Assembly: GCA_023248025.1 (NCBI GenBank) | Contig: JAHFFI010000003.1 | Coordinates: 1 to 37,369, forward strand | DNA from: Candidatus Omnitrophota bacterium | GTDB taxonomy: Bacteria; Omnitrophota; Gorgyraeia; 2-02-FULL-51-18 | Direction: 5' to 3' | Length of the DNA: 37,369 nt | Shown here: positions 17,246 to 26,712 of the stretch, in pieces | Numbering within the stretch: position 1 is the first letter of the stretch | Layout of the letters: each line of letters starts with the position of its first letter | Program-made: the position numbers and the translations under genes | The notes under the pieces: model-generated | Databases searched by the model: none | What the model saw: only the letters and a program-made list of their open reading frames with translations | What the model was told of the DNA's origin: nothing

Positions 17246-17952
17246 ACTAAAAGTCCCCCCATCTTTATTAGAAAATATTCTGCCGCAAATAAGAGCATCC
17301 ACCCAAATAATTTTTTTATTCGTTCAAGCCACACACCTGATCTTGGCAAGTTGGACAGAAGCCCGGCGAACGTCCCCAAAAGAATCAGTAAAAATCCCAC
17401 CCCATATCCAAAAACAAACAAAAGCGAAAATCCGTATATAGCATTCTGTTTCGAGCCGACGTAGACAAGAATAACGGCCAGAACAGGCGCCGTGCAGGGG
17501 CCCACGATAAGCCCTGAGATGACGCCGACAACAAAAATATCCACCCAGCTTTTTTTATGCTTAGCCCCCGGTGCCTTGACCAGGGAAAACTGCGGGATCT
17601 GAAAAACATCCAACATTGAGAGTCCCAAGAATAAGCAAACATTTGCGACGATAAAATAAGAAACAGGGTGTGAGCCAATTTGTCCAAAAAGTTTTCCGGA
17701 AAGCGCTGCAAAAGCGCCCAACACCGCATAGGTCACGGCCATTCCCAGCACATAAATCAGCGAAAGAAAAAAACCCTTCCACCGCCCTCCGGCTGACCGC
17801 GCACCAATGAATCCCAGCGTCAAAGGGATCACAGGATACACACAGGGTGTAAAGCTCACGAGAACGCCGGCAATAAATACCGCGATAAAAGCCAAGACGG
17901 GATTGACCTGAATAATCTGCCCGATATTACCGAGAAGCGCTTCGATGTTCAC
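17242..17952 (-). CDS. ccdA: Cytochrome c biogenesis protein CcdA / DsbD transmembrane domain
   Basis: AGVLVSFTPCVYPVIPLTLGFIGARSA, ISGLIVGPCTAPVLAVILVYVGSKQN; paired TM cysteines. Confidence 0.92.
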   Translation of the reverse strand: MNIEALLGNIGQIIQVNPVLAFIAVFIAGVLVSFTPCVYPVIPLTLGFIGARSAGGRWKGFFLSLIYVLGMAVTYAVLGAFAALSGKLFGQIGSHPVSYFIVANVCLFLGLSMLDVFQIPQFSLVKAPGAKHKKSWVDIFVVGVISGLIVGPCTAPVLAVILVYVGSKQNAIYGFSLLFVFGYGVGFLLILLGTFAGLLSNLPRSGVWLERIKKLFGWMLLFAAEYFLIKMGGLLV

Positions 17953-19021
17953 CGACCTTAACTCCTTTCTTCGCCTGTCCTTTTAGTTTCACGGAGCGCA
18001 GCTGCCCGCAGGCCGCCTGGATATCACGGCCTTTTGAAAATCGCACCGTGGTTTTGATGCCCTGGGTCTGTAAAACCTGCTGGAACTGCACGGTCTCCTG
18101 ATACGTCGGCGCCGCATGATCGAATTCGGGGATCGCATTCATCGGGATAAGGTTCACTTTACAAACCATTCCCCTCAAAAGCTTGGCTAAGTCACCGGCG
18201 TCCTTGGGCCCCGCGTTAACGCCTTTTATGAGAATATATTCGAAGGTAATAGCGCGGCCCGTTTTTTTAATGTAGGCCTTGCAGGCCGTGATGAGAGGTT
18301 TAACTGGGAAAGCTGTGTTGACCGGCATGATAAGTCCGCGCACGCGGTCTGTGGCACCATGCAAAGAGACAGAAAGCTCCGCCTGAATGCCTTCTTCGGC
18401 GAATTTTTGTATTTTGGGAATGATGCCGCAGGTGGATACCGTCATGCGGCGTGCGCCCAGCCCTAATGTTTTGGGTGAATTCAAAATACGTATGGTCTTA
18501 AGAAGCGCCGTATAATTGTCGAACGGTTCTCCGATGCCCATAAACACCACATTTGTGATGCGTTTTGCGGGCGAAAGGTCCCTCGCATGAAGAATCTGTG
18601 CGATGATCTCACCGGCCGTGAGATTGCGGAAAAAACCGTCCTGGCCGCTCGCGCAAAAAGCACAATGGAATTTGCAGCCCACCTGAGATGACACACAAAC
18701 CGTCTCGCGATCTTTGATCGGCATGTACACCGCTTCAACCAGATCATCATTCTTCAATTTTAGAAGGAGCTTCGTGCTTTTATCGTCGTCGGAGCGCTGG
18801 GCTTGAGTGACGGCCGGCATACCGACCAAGAAAGATTCGGATATTTTTTTCTTTAAATCCATGGGCAGATTCGTCATTCTGTCGAATTCGTACACGCCTT
18901 TTCCGTAGATCCAGCCCAACACCTGGTCCGCACGGTACGCCTCAATGCCGGAGCCAGAGAATTTTTTCCGGAGTTCATCCGGCGTCTGGTCAAGAATGTT
19001 GATGATAGTTTGCATTGTCAT
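17927..19021 (-). CDS. rlmN: 23S rRNA (adenine2503-C2)-methyltransferase RlmN
   Basis: Radical SAM motif SSQVGCKFHCAFCASGQDGFFRNLTAGEI, GIGEPFDNYTALLKTIRIL, RMTVSTCGIIPKI, RFSKGRDIQAACGQL. Confidence 0.95.
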   Translation of the reverse strand: MTMQTIINILDQTPDELRKKFSGSGIEAYRADQVLGWIYGKGVYEFDRMTNLPMDLKKKISESFLVGMPAVTQAQRSDDDKSTKLLLKLKNDDLVEAVYMPIKDRETVCVSSQVGCKFHCAFCASGQDGFFRNLTAGEIIAQILHARDLSPAKRITNVVFMGIGEPFDNYTALLKTIRILNSPKTLGLGARRMTVSTCGIIPKIQKFAEEGIQAELSVSLHGATDRVRGLIMPVNTAFPVKPLITACKAYIKKTGRAITFEYILIKGVNAGPKDAGDLAKLLRGMVCKVNLIPMNAIPEFDHAAPTYQETVQFQQVLQTQGIKTTVRFSKGRDIQAACGQLRSVKLKGQAKKGVKVGEHRSASR

Positions 19022-19640
19022 ATTTTTTTGTTCCGATCAGATGCGATGAATCGTTGATCGTTTTGAGCCGTACTCGCCGCCCTTTGAATTCAACAACCGT
19101 GAGACTCGTATTCTCAATATCCAGACTCAAAAGTAAGTGATCAAACTCTGTTTTTAGCCATTCGGCCAGAAGTGCCGTGAGCACTCCTCCATGAGTGACA
19201 ATAACCACGGTCTTATCCGGGTTACTTTTTGCAATGCGTGCCACGCATCCCGTCACTCGTTTTCGAAAAATACTTATTTTTTCCGAATTCGGGATACGCA
19301 CCGAGGACGGTTTTTTAAGCCACTTCTTGTAGCCTTTATTGTACAGCTTGTCCACCTCTGCGGGTGTTTTACCTTCCCATTCCCCCAGGTGGATCTCTCT
19401 CAAATCGGCGTCCCGGATGACCCGGATGCGGTGATGACCTGCGATTGCGCGCGTCGTGGCATAGGCGCGTCCGAGATCACTCGAATAAATTTTATGGAGC
19501 TTATATTTTTTCAAACGCCTGGCCAAACACTCAGCCTGATAACATCCTTTGGCCGTTAGCCCCGAATCCCAATGTCCCTGAATACGACGCTCGGCGTTGA
19601 GCGCCGACTCCGCATGGCGGATAATAATAAGTCTTGTCAC
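18990..19640 (-). CDS. Histidine phosphatase (phosphoglycerate-mutase-like) family protein
   Basis: LIIIRHAESALNAERRIQGHWDSGLTAKG, YSSDLGRAYATT, EIHLGEWEG, VIVTHGGVLTALL. Confidence 0.92.
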   Translation of the reverse strand: MTRLIIIRHAESALNAERRIQGHWDSGLTAKGCYQAECLARRLKKYKLHKIYSSDLGRAYATTRAIAGHHRIRVIRDADLREIHLGEWEGKTPAEVDKLYNKGYKKWLKKPSSVRIPNSEKISIFRKRVTGCVARIAKSNPDKTVVIVTHGGVLTALLAEWLKTEFDHLLLSLDIENTSLTVVEFKGRRVRLKTINDSSHLIGTKKYDNANYHQHS

Positions 19641-19641
19641 T

Positions 19642-20154
19642 TCAGCCTAAAAATTTTTTATACTCTTTAGCCAATTTCACGTAGCTTTTTGCATGCGGAA
19701 TAAATTGAGATATCTCGTTGGGCGTCAGCCTTCTGACTACTTTTCCCGGGACACCCAAAACAAGCGACCCATCGGGTATCCGGGCATTTTCACGCACCAA
19801 AGCGCCGGCACCGATGAGACAATTTTTTCCGATGCGCGCGCCGCTTAAAATAAGCGCGCCGATGCCTATCAAACAATTGTTCCCGATAAAACAGCCGTGC
19901 ACATTGGCCTGATGCCCGATGATAACGTTCTTTCCGACGGCACAGGGTTTGTCGTGGTCTACATGCAACACCGAACCATCCTGGATATTGCTGCCACTCC
20001 CCACTTTTATCGTGTTGATATCACCGCGCAGCACTACCCCAAACCAGACACTCACGTTTTCACCGAGCGTCACCTTGCCTATCACGTGGGCACCGGGAGC
20101 CACAAAGGCGGATGAATGGATTTGGGGGGTTTTATTCCTAAAGGGAAGTATCAT
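19642..20154 (-). CDS. Gamma-carbonic-anhydrase-like hexapeptide repeat protein
   Basis: Left-handed beta-helix repeats: VIGKVTLGENVSVWFGVVLRGDINTIKVGSGSNIQDGSVLHVD…VIIGHQANVHGC. Confidence 0.92.
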   Translation of the reverse strand: MILPFRNKTPQIHSSAFVAPGAHVIGKVTLGENVSVWFGVVLRGDINTIKVGSGSNIQDGSVLHVDHDKPCAVGKNVIIGHQANVHGCFIGNNCLIGIGALILSGARIGKNCLIGAGALVRENARIPDGSLVLGVPGKVVRRLTPNEISQFIPHAKSYVKLAKEYKKFLG

Positions 20155-20160
20155 AGGAGA

Positions 20161-21957
20161 TTATTGTATCATAATTGCGGCTACCTTCGTTCTGTCCTCA
20201 CGGCTGCGACTATCCATAACCTTCAATTGATAATTAAAAGTATCAGGAAGATCTTTAATATATAGAGAGTACTCATAAGGGATGGGGCTTGGCAGCTCTA
20301 TGGTTTCGAAGGGTTTCAGGTAGTTATCGTAGAGAATGATTTCGGCTTTCTTAATAAATAAAGAGTAGTTGGTGTGGATGGTGAATGTGAGCTTATCTTT
20401 ATCTTGGGTAGCATCTATAGAGAGTTTAGGTTTAAGAAGTAGAGGGTCTTGGAAAATAGAAGCTTTGAGTAAGGGTGCATTATGGACCTGATCAACGCCG
20501 TCGCCCGTCAGACGTACACCAAAAGATACCTTAGAGAGAATACCTTCTGTGATGGTGATTTTTCTCGGGGATTCGGTTGTGATGCTAGAGCCTTCGGGAA
20601 GCGTTGATTCATCTATTTTTAGTACTCTTTGGCCTGTTTCGATGTAAGGGAAGTGGTATTTGCCATCGCTATCGGTGATAGCGTAGATGCCTGAATCACT
20701 GGCTACTTTAACCCCCTCCATTCCTTTTTCACCGCCATCTTGTTCTCCGTTACCGTTCTTGTCTTCAAAAACCTTCCCCACCAGAGACTTTCCCTGGGTG
20801 AATTGGGGACCTAATTCTATACCGCTTTCGCCAGAGAGGTTGAAGATGAGAATACGGCGATTGGTGGTATCACCAACAAAAAGCTGCTTTCCGTTAAAAG
20901 TAACTGAACTCGCAGCACATTGCCTTTGTGAAACGCCAGCATCCTTTAAATGAAAATCAGATTGACCAATAACAAAATCGGCTGGTTGACCATTTTTTGT
21001 TGGAACGCTCTTCCAAATCAGCACTCTATTATTGTTCTGATCGGCAATAAATAAGCTTTTACCATCTGAAATAAGATCTTGCGGTGAATCCATTGATCGT
21101 GCGCTAACCCCTCCGTTATTACTATTGTTAGAAATAAAATCGGGTTGACCCAACACTACGTCTGCAGGCTCAAAGTTTGTTGTTGGAATCTTGTTCCATA
21201 TCAGAACTCGATTATTCGATGAATCCGCAACATAAAAACGACCGCCGGCACAAACGGCTTTTTCAGGAGACGATAGCGTTCTTGCACTGATACCTCCATT
21301 ATTTGCGGTTGAGGACGTAAAATTTGGCTGACCGATCACAAAATCGCCCGGAGCATTATTCGTAGTAGGAATTGTATTCCAGGCCAAGATAACATTGTGA
21401 TTACGATTGACTGAAAATAACTTCTCGCTGCACGTCGCAATTCCCCGAATGCCATTGGTAGATCGTTGTGTTGGGGGATTTATATTGGTACTTGATGTGA
21501 AGTTGGCTTGCCCCAAAACAACATCGGCCAACGTCCCATTTGTCGTCGGAATGGACCTCCAAATCAAAAGACGGCGACCTCCATTATCAGCAACAAATAA
21601 GCTTTTGCCGTCGGATATAACTCCCAATGGTTGGGAAATATTTTTTTGAGTGACCGAACCGCCAGAGTCGGTAAAAAGATCCTGCCCAACCACAACATCC
21701 GCCGGCCCGCGATTCACTTTTGGAACACTATTCCATATTAGAATGCGCCGATTTGTTGAATCGGCAACAAAAAAACGGTTACCAACCGCAGACATTGCGC
21801 GAGGATTAAATTGAAATTGATTTGCGGCTATAGCATCGGTGTCACTAAAACTGTTTTGCCCCAACACTACGTCTGCATCCATGCCATTCTGTAACTTGGC
21901 CTGGGCAAGGCTTGAGATAAGTAAAAATATAAAAATAAGGGGTAGCTTACGAGACAT
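20161..21957 (-). CDS. Secreted six-repeat beta-propeller-like protein with SdrD-B-like domain
   Basis: Signal peptide; six repeats of the form ADVVLGQxxF…LFVADxxNNRVLIWxxxPTxN; then GKVFEDKNGNGEQDGGEKGMEGVKVASDSGIYAITDSDGKYHFPYI. Confidence 0.8.
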   Translation of the reverse strand: MSRKLPLIFIFLLISSLAQAKLQNGMDADVVLGQNSFSDTDAIAANQFQFNPRAMSAVGNRFFVADSTNRRILIWNSVPKVNRGPADVVVGQDLFTDSGGSVTQKNISQPLGVISDGKSLFVADNGGRRLLIWRSIPTTNGTLADVVLGQANFTSSTNINPPTQRSTNGIRGIATCSEKLFSVNRNHNVILAWNTIPTTNNAPGDFVIGQPNFTSSTANNGGISARTLSSPEKAVCAGGRFYVADSSNNRVLIWNKIPTTNFEPADVVLGQPDFISNNSNNGGVSARSMDSPQDLISDGKSLFIADQNNNRVLIWKSVPTKNGQPADFVIGQSDFHLKDAGVSQRQCAASSVTFNGKQLFVGDTTNRRILIFNLSGESGIELGPQFTQGKSLVGKVFEDKNGNGEQDGGEKGMEGVKVASDSGIYAITDSDGKYHFPYIETGQRVLKIDESTLPEGSSITTESPRKITITEGILSKVSFGVRLTGDGVDQVHNAPLLKASIFQDPLLLKPKLSIDATQDKDKLTFTIHTNYSLFIKKAEIILYDNYLKPFETIELPSPIPYEYSLYIKDLPDTFNYQLKVMDSRSREDRTKVAAIMIQ

Positions 21958-21978
21958 GTTTCATGCAAAAATATTTTT

Positions 21979-24900
21979 TCAATATTTTCCCTGAAGCCGG
22001 ACAAAAAAGCCCTCTGCTTTTTTCTTTTCGAGTACAGTCAGATCGTCCTTGAAAGAGGTAAAGTTGTAGCCTGTACCGAGTGCGATGTTTTTATGAATCT
22101 GGTAAGTGAGTTCGAATAAAGGGCCATATTCCAAGGTGTTGATGTCACTCCCATTCTGTCTTAAGGAACGAAATTCGGTCGCGATGTCCATAACATTCGT
22201 AAGATGGTAATTGAGGCGATACACCGCGAGATAGGCCTTAAGGGATTGCGGCGTTTCGATAATATTATTCACAGCCACTGCAATCAAATCTTGATCGCGA
22301 TAGACAAATTTATTCACGAACTGGAAATGCGTCAATACCCAAGGCAGATCGTAGGCAAACTCCGTAGCAAACTCATTATAGGAAGATTTTTGAGTAAAAA
22401 AACCACCATCGGCGCTAACAATGTCGCGTGGTCTGTCGTCCTGTAAGTGCGTCCAGCGACCAAGCCAGTTGAACCAATCAAAATCCACCGGACGGAAGGC
22501 GACGCCCACCTGCCTTTTTTCGATACGTGAGGTTGAAATATCGCGTGTGATGTCTTTTCCCTGAGAATATTCGTACTCGCCAAATAAAAACCAGTCTTGA
22601 GACGCCTTCCACTCGGCTTGGCTATCCGATAAACTCTGCCAGTCATCTCCCGTATCAACTCGGTATTCAAATTTCGTATTCGCCTTCAGATGATCCGGTT
22701 TCACATAGGCAACCGTCGTAGACAACGCATCCTTTGGTGTGGAACCACGCAGGCTTGAATCAAGAGCCTCTTCTCTTCTTTCATACGTTGCATCCACATC
22801 CCATTCGGGTGAAAACTGATTCTTTAAAGCCGTAAGATCGGAGGTGTATATGCCGCGTGTGTCACTGGTCACGAGTTGACGTTCACGCCTAAGTTCTGCG
22901 GTTTTTGAAATCTTAGTATTGGAACCAAACACTGTGGCCGATGTGGCCCCGTCGACGGCACTATCCGATTTAATAATATTGACATAATTGGAAGTCCATG
23001 CGTCTTCCTGTCTCGATACACCTGCTAAAACAGAATTTCTATCCTGGCCGAGTGAGCCTCTCAGATAACCCAATAGGTCGCTTGTAATCTGCTGTGTAAT
23101 ACCGGCAGACGAAATATTATCAGCAGAATCGCTTAGCCCCGACTGCTGGCTCACAAATAAAGTCGTCGCATCCGAAAGATGATAATCCACTTTTTCAGCT
23201 ACGACGTGTCCAACCGTATCCGTGCCATTCACATCCGATATCGCAGTCACAGCTGTTTTTTTGCCTTGAGCTCTATATTCCGTAGTAAAAATAAATTTTT
23301 TCCAGTCGTGTACCCATTGACCGATGAAATTTTGCTCACGCGCAGCCCCGAGATCATTAATCACATTTGAATTGGGCGTGCCAATCCCTTTGTCAATAGC
23401 TCCGTCTTCGTACATAAAACGCAATTTGTCGGAGGGAGTCAATTGATGAGCCACTTCAAGACCGTATTTCTCGGAGCCGGATTCAAACAGGGTATCGGAT
23501 GGTGAAAAATTCCGTCCAATCGCGCGCCAATATCCGGAAACATCAAGAAATTCTTTATCCTTCCCAAAAAATTCCCCGATATTGGAATTAAAATCAAGAC
23601 GAATTGCATTTCCTTTGGTGCCGTTGGCTACAGCCACTTCCGTGTAATCATAACCGCCATTATAAGAAATAAAGGAGCTCGCGCTATCGGCGCGAGTCTC
23701 GGCCCATTCGGCATTCACTTTTGTGAAATTACCCAGTTTCCACGTCACGTCTCCTCCCAACATCACATGGTTTTTATTGTCCTTTTCTTCCTGAACATAA
23801 GTACCGCCCACACGAATATTATCCGTGATTTGCTGCGAGCCTCTCACACCACCTGATGCATCGTCTAAATCTTCGCCTAATATCGGGAACGCGTCCTGAC
23901 CGGTATATTCATAATTCGCCACAACAAAGACATCATTGCCTTCAAGAACGGTGTCGGAAATAACGGTGTCTGAGAAAAATACCGACGAAACAGGTTTTTT
24001 AAACAGAACGCGTCCTTCATCGTATTTAATTTCATAATCCACGTTTTCTTTTTGTGGTATAGATGATATGGTAAGACCCGTATTCTTGTCGCGCACATCC
24101 AAATGAATGTCTTCACTGCCTTCCACGATATTGCGGTGCCGCATATAATAAAGAGACCCGCCCGTGCCCAGAAGCTCGCTATGACCCTTTAATTGATTGG
24201 CCTCCGCAATGAAACCGGTGGCTTTCGTCACCGAGTCACCATAAACAGTGCGGGCCGGTGTCTCAAGATGGAGCTTGGCACCGTAAAGTGTACGGTTATA
24301 AGTGGTAAGTTTTGAATCGTCATCACCAATCTGGGTTTGGTAATTGCCTAAAACCAAGCCGGACTTATCCCATTCAATGAGAAGATAAAATTTTCCTTGA
24401 GAGTGCGCATCATAAACAACCGTCGAGTCATCTCCATAGACAGGATAATATTTATCCGGATCAATATTGGTGAAGAGCTTCTTTTGGGTTGCTTTGTCCG
24501 TGTCCAGAGAGGATTTAATTAAAAATTTTCCCTGAATTTTCCCCGTCAAATAATAGGATACCTTTCCATCCATACGTGTGCCGTCTTTAAAACGCGAATT
24601 ATCACGCTTTAAGTTGAAGCCGTCCGACGCGTCTACAAAATTAAGCGTACCGTCCGCTATGCCTGCCAGAAAAAAGTGGTTTGCTTTGGCATCAATCGTT
24701 TTCGCGTAGCGATTCGACCGCCCATCGGGATCCTTCACCTCAATGGCTATTTCCGTCTGGCCCAAAGGCACAATCACTTCCTCGTAAAATGTTCCGTCTT
24801 TTTGTATGGGCGTCTGGCGACCATTGATAAAACATTGATTGGCTTGCGCGGTCAGTCCTTTGATAATGACCGTACTTCCCATGATCGGTATCGACTGACT

Positions 24901-25002
24901 TTCGCCTGGTAAGGGTTGAGGAATAGAGAACGCCTGAGTAGACTGCACAAATGAACACGATAAATAAACCGTAATCAATACAGACGTAATGAATGTCTTC
25001 AA
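21979..25002 (-). CDS. Large (1007 aa) outer-membrane beta-barrel-like protein with N-terminal beta-sandwich-like region
   Basis: Signal peptide, N-terminal IIKGLTAQANQCFINGRQTPIQKDGTFYEEVIVPLGQTEIAIEVKDPDGR, long stretch of alternating amphipathic strands to C-terminal FVRLQGKY*. Confidence 0.7.
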   Translation of the reverse strand: MKTFITSVLITVYLSCSFVQSTQAFSIPQPLPGESQSIPIMGSTVIIKGLTAQANQCFINGRQTPIQKDGTFYEEVIVPLGQTEIAIEVKDPDGRSNRYAKTIDAKANHFFLAGIADGTLNFVDASDGFNLKRDNSRFKDGTRMDGKVSYYLTGKIQGKFLIKSSLDTDKATQKKLFTNIDPDKYYPVYGDDSTVVYDAHSQGKFYLLIEWDKSGLVLGNYQTQIGDDDSKLTTYNRTLYGAKLHLETPARTVYGDSVTKATGFIAEANQLKGHSELLGTGGSLYYMRHRNIVEGSEDIHLDVRDKNTGLTISSIPQKENVDYEIKYDEGRVLFKKPVSSVFFSDTVISDTVLEGNDVFVVANYEYTGQDAFPILGEDLDDASGGVRGSQQITDNIRVGGTYVQEEKDNKNHVMLGGDVTWKLGNFTKVNAEWAETRADSASSFISYNGGYDYTEVAVANGTKGNAIRLDFNSNIGEFFGKDKEFLDVSGYWRAIGRNFSPSDTLFESGSEKYGLEVAHQLTPSDKLRFMYEDGAIDKGIGTPNSNVINDLGAAREQNFIGQWVHDWKKFIFTTEYRAQGKKTAVTAISDVNGTDTVGHVVAEKVDYHLSDATTLFVSQQSGLSDSADNISSAGITQQITSDLLGYLRGSLGQDRNSVLAGVSRQEDAWTSNYVNIIKSDSAVDGATSATVFGSNTKISKTAELRRERQLVTSDTRGIYTSDLTALKNQFSPEWDVDATYERREEALDSSLRGSTPKDALSTTVAYVKPDHLKANTKFEYRVDTGDDWQSLSDSQAEWKASQDWFLFGEYEYSQGKDITRDISTSRIEKRQVGVAFRPVDFDWFNWLGRWTHLQDDRPRDIVSADGGFFTQKSSYNEFATEFAYDLPWVLTHFQFVNKFVYRDQDLIAVAVNNIIETPQSLKAYLAVYRLNYHLTNVMDIATEFRSLRQNGSDINTLEYGPLFELTYQIHKNIALGTGYNFTSFKDDLTVLEKKKAEGFFVRLQGKY

Positions 25003-25997
25003 GTTTGCACTTCCTCTATCTCACCGACGATCTCCTCTATCAGGTCTTCCAAAGTCACGAGCCCCACTGATTTCTGGGTCTTCGGGTCCTGCACAATAGC
25101 GATCTGCACTTTTTTTCTCTGGAATTCTTTCAGAAGTTCCGCCACATGCTGGGTGGGCTGAACAAAAAATGGCGCGCTCATGAGATCTTCCAGATGGATC
25201 AACGTTCCACCCTTTATTAAGTAAAGCAAATCACGAACGTAGATGATGCCGATAATATTGGCCGCATCTCCCTGATAAACAGGAATGCGATTGTGTCCTT
25301 CTTCCAGAAGTACGCGCTCTATTTCGTCCTGACCCATTTCGAGCGTCACGCCCGTCACTTTGTCTATAGGCGTCATGACATCCCGCACCTGAATCTCGTC
25401 AAAATGAAATATTCTCTCCAGCATCTTTCTCTCATTGTCGCCGTAAAAACCTTCCTCCTTACCGATCTGTATCATCATCTTGATCTCTTCTTCAGTCACA
25501 AGCGGTGAACGATGATGCGGGTTACCGCCAAAAAGCCGTATGACGGCATGACTTGCGGCCGTAAACAGATTGGTGACGGGGCGGAATATGAATATGCAAA
25601 AAGACATGAAGTGCCTCGTCCAAAATGAAACAACCTCGGGGTGGTTCGTTGCTATGATTTTGGGTGTGAGCTCTGCGAATAAAACCAATAATACAGTCAC
25701 AAGCAGCGTCGAGACCACGAGCCCTCTCCCGGCACCGATGTACTGGGTGAGTATATAGGTGGTGATCGAAGCGATGCCTGTGTTGACAAGGCTATTTCCT
25801 AAAAGGATGGTGGCGATGAGTTTATCCATTCGAGCGATGAGACCATACACTCGTCTCGCCCCTTTCTTCTTTTGCTCGACCATATGGCGCAAACGCACTT
25901 TATTGAGTGCAATGAGCGCCGCTTCGGCAGCTGAAAAGAAGGCCGAAAACAGGAAGAAAATGACGAGAATAGGTATAAGTGTTGATATTGACAGCAT
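24999..25997 (-). CDS. Hemolysin/CorC family protein (CNNM transmembrane + CBS pair)
   Basis: FFSAAEAALIALNKVRLRHMVEQKKKGARRV, ILLGNSLVNTGIAS, VRDVMTPIDKVTGVTLEM…HNRIPVYQGDAANIIGIIYVRDLLYL. Confidence 0.92.
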   Translation of the reverse strand: MLSISTLIPILVIFFLFSAFFSAAEAALIALNKVRLRHMVEQKKKGARRVYGLIARMDKLIATILLGNSLVNTGIASITTYILTQYIGAGRGLVVSTLLVTVLLVLFAELTPKIIATNHPEVVSFWTRHFMSFCIFIFRPVTNLFTAASHAVIRLFGGNPHHRSPLVTEEEIKMMIQIGKEEGFYGDNERKMLERIFHFDEIQVRDVMTPIDKVTGVTLEMGQDEIERVLLEEGHNRIPVYQGDAANIIGIIYVRDLLYLIKGGTLIHLEDLMSAPFFVQPTQHVAELLKEFQRKKVQIAIVQDPKTQKSVGLVTLEDLIEEIVGEIEEVQT

Positions 25998-26003
25998 TTT
26001 TTC

Positions 26004-26032
26004 ATACTAACTTAAATGTTATAAAAATACAA
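26004..26032 (-). promoter_or_regulatory. Candidate promoter of the CorC-like gene with start codon at predicted +1
   Basis: Minus strand TTGTAT-17 bp-TAGTAT-GAAAAA-ATG (ATG at 25997). Confidence 0.55.
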
Positions 26033-26034
26033 TC

Positions 26035-26063
26035 TTGCATATTTTTAGTCATTAATATATAAT
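26035..26063 (+). promoter_or_regulatory. Candidate promoter of the DsbA-like gene with GTG at predicted +1
   Basis: TTGCAT (26035-26040), 17 bp, TATAAT (26058-26063), 7 nt, GTG (26071). Confidence 0.6.
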
Positions 26064-26070
26064 TATTCGT

Positions 26071-26712
26071 GTGAGTAAAATTTTAAAACATCGTTTGGCC
26101 GGAATTATCATCGTGTTCGCGTGCCTGGCGGCAGTAGCCGGCACTCGTCTCAGCCGGCATGTAGGTTCAGCCGTTTCTGCCGACCCCGCCAAGACTGAAG
26201 GCCCTGAAAATGCGCCGGTCACCATCGTTGTTTTCAGCGATTTTCAGTGTCCGTATTGTTCGCGATTCGCCCCCATCTTGAAGAAAGTACATGAAGAATT
26301 CCCGAACGATGTGAAAATTATTTTTAAACATTTTCCGCTTAAGATGCATCCTTTGGCCATACCTGCCGCAGAAGCCGCCGAGTGCGCCGGTGATCAAGGC
26401 AAGTTTTGGGCTTATCACGATATGCTTTTTGAAAAGAATGACGCTTGGGGGGAGCTTGAGCCTAAGAATGTCGCGCCCGCTTTAAAGGGTTTCGCCAAAG
26501 ATCTTGGCCTGGATACCGCCAGATTCAATGCCTGTCTGGATAAAGGCGAAAAAAAGCAGCTCATCTCGGCCAATAAGCTTGAAGGCAAAAAATTCATGGT
26601 AAGCGGCACGCCGACAGCGGTGCTCAATTTCAAAAAATACATCGTGAGTCTCGATGAAGAGGGTATCAGGAAAACCATACAGGAAGAGCTCAAGAAAGCG
26701 AATAAAAAATGA
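26071..26712 (+). CDS. DsbA-family thioredoxin-fold protein
   Basis: APVTIVVFSDFQCPYCSRFAPILKKVHEEFPNDVKIIFKHFPLKMHPLAIPAAEAAECAGDQGKFWAYHDMLFEK; cis-Pro region VSGTPTAVLN. Confidence 0.93.
   Translation: MSKILKHRLAGIIIVFACLAAVAGTRLSRHVGSAVSADPAKTEGPENAPVTIVVFSDFQCPYCSRFAPILKKVHEEFPNDVKIIFKHFPLKMHPLAIPAAEAAECAGDQGKFWAYHDMLFEKNDAWGELEPKNVAPALKGFAKDLGLDTARFNACLDKGEKKQLISANKLEGKKFMVSGTPTAVLNFKKYIVSLDEEGIRKTIQEELKKANKK

Noticed and set aside
20161-21957. DNA-level tandem repeat in the propeller gene
   Set aside because: The repetition is at protein level (blade motif) and diverged in nucleotide sequence; explained by the beta-propeller architecture.
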